Below, in pieces: positions 7,203 through 7,252 of a DNA stretch of 7,252 bases. The translations under genes and the position numbers were made by a program. This DNA is from Candidatus Cellulosilyticum pullistercoris (lineage in GTDB: Bacteria > Bacillota > Clostridia > Lachnospirales > Cellulosilyticaceae), in the NCBI GenBank assembly GCA_018883705.1, contig JAHLFQ010000110.1, positions 1 through 7,252 of the forward strand. Direction: 5' to 3'. Numbering within the stretch: the first letter of the stretch is position 1; the number at the start of each line of letters is the position of its first letter. The notes under the pieces were generated by a model. It was not told where the DNA came from. It made no database searches and worked only from the letters and a program-made list of their open reading frames with translations.

Positions 7203-7252
7203 CTGTCTCTTATACACATCTGACGCTGCCGACGATAGTAACGGGTGTAGAT
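7203..7252. other. Illumina Nextera adapter contamination (non-genomic)
   Basis: Positions 7203-7221 are exactly the reverse complement of the Tn5 mosaic end used in Nextera libraries (CTGTCTCTTATACACATCT). Positions 7222-7235 (GACGCTGCCGACGA) are the matching Read 1 adapter, then nine bases fit an index region, and 7245-7252 (GTGTAGAT) begins the P5 sequence. This order is a library construct, not a natural transposon end. Genomic sequence stops at about 7202. Confidence 0.98.

Noticed and set aside
7203..7221. Natural Tn5/IS50 transposon end
   Set aside because: The 19 bases are the engineered mosaic end and run directly into Illumina adapter sequence, so this is a library artefact.

Overview
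The window looks like a contig-end fragment of a low-GC Bacillota genome, most likely an anaerobic Clostridia member (possibly the Lachnospirales/Cellulosilyticum neighbourhood; this is inferred from protein style, AT-rich codons and strong AGGAGG ribosome binding sites, not from a marker gene). Most genes are on the minus strand. No CRISPR array, rRNA, tRNA, prophage or intact insertion sequence is visible, and no intergenic gap exceeds 300 bases.

Layout. (1) 1-563, minus: the N-terminal 187 residues of a secreted lipoprotein with a weak GH26-like look, cut by the window edge. (2) 627-1163, minus: recU, the Holliday junction resolvase. (3) 1245-2114, plus: a tyrosine-rich helical-repeat protein, divergent from recU; its perfect Shine-Dalgarno points to an ATA start codon. 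(4) About 2187-2310: two hairpins, the second a nested 91-base palindrome, between convergent genes and probably acting as a two-way terminator. (5) 2330-3298, minus: an RluC/RluD-type pseudouridine synthase gene broken by one in-frame TAA just before its catalytic domain core, preceded by a leader with a long-range stem. (6) 3570-6473, minus: an M16C metallopeptidase of the PreP/HypA type with all active-site residues. (7) 6618-7163, minus: a DivIVA/ATP-synthase-b-like coiled-coil protein. (8) 7203-7252: not genomic. This is Illumina Nextera adapter (Tn5 mosaic end plus Read 1 adapter and index/P5 sequence) left on the contig end.

The genes are mostly housekeeping: DNA recombination (RecU), rRNA modification (the Rlu family gene) and peptide degradation (M16C). 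Each main gene seems to have its own promoter or terminator, except that the lipoprotein gene probably shares a transcript with recU. I see no convincing new multi-gene system. The best points for a second look are the adapter at the end, the nonsense codon in the pseudouridine synthase gene, the apparent ATA start, the nested palindrome and the structured leader. Because the contig carries untrimmed adapter, the two single-base anomalies (ATA start, TAA stop) could be sequence errors, and reads should be checked before any biological reading.
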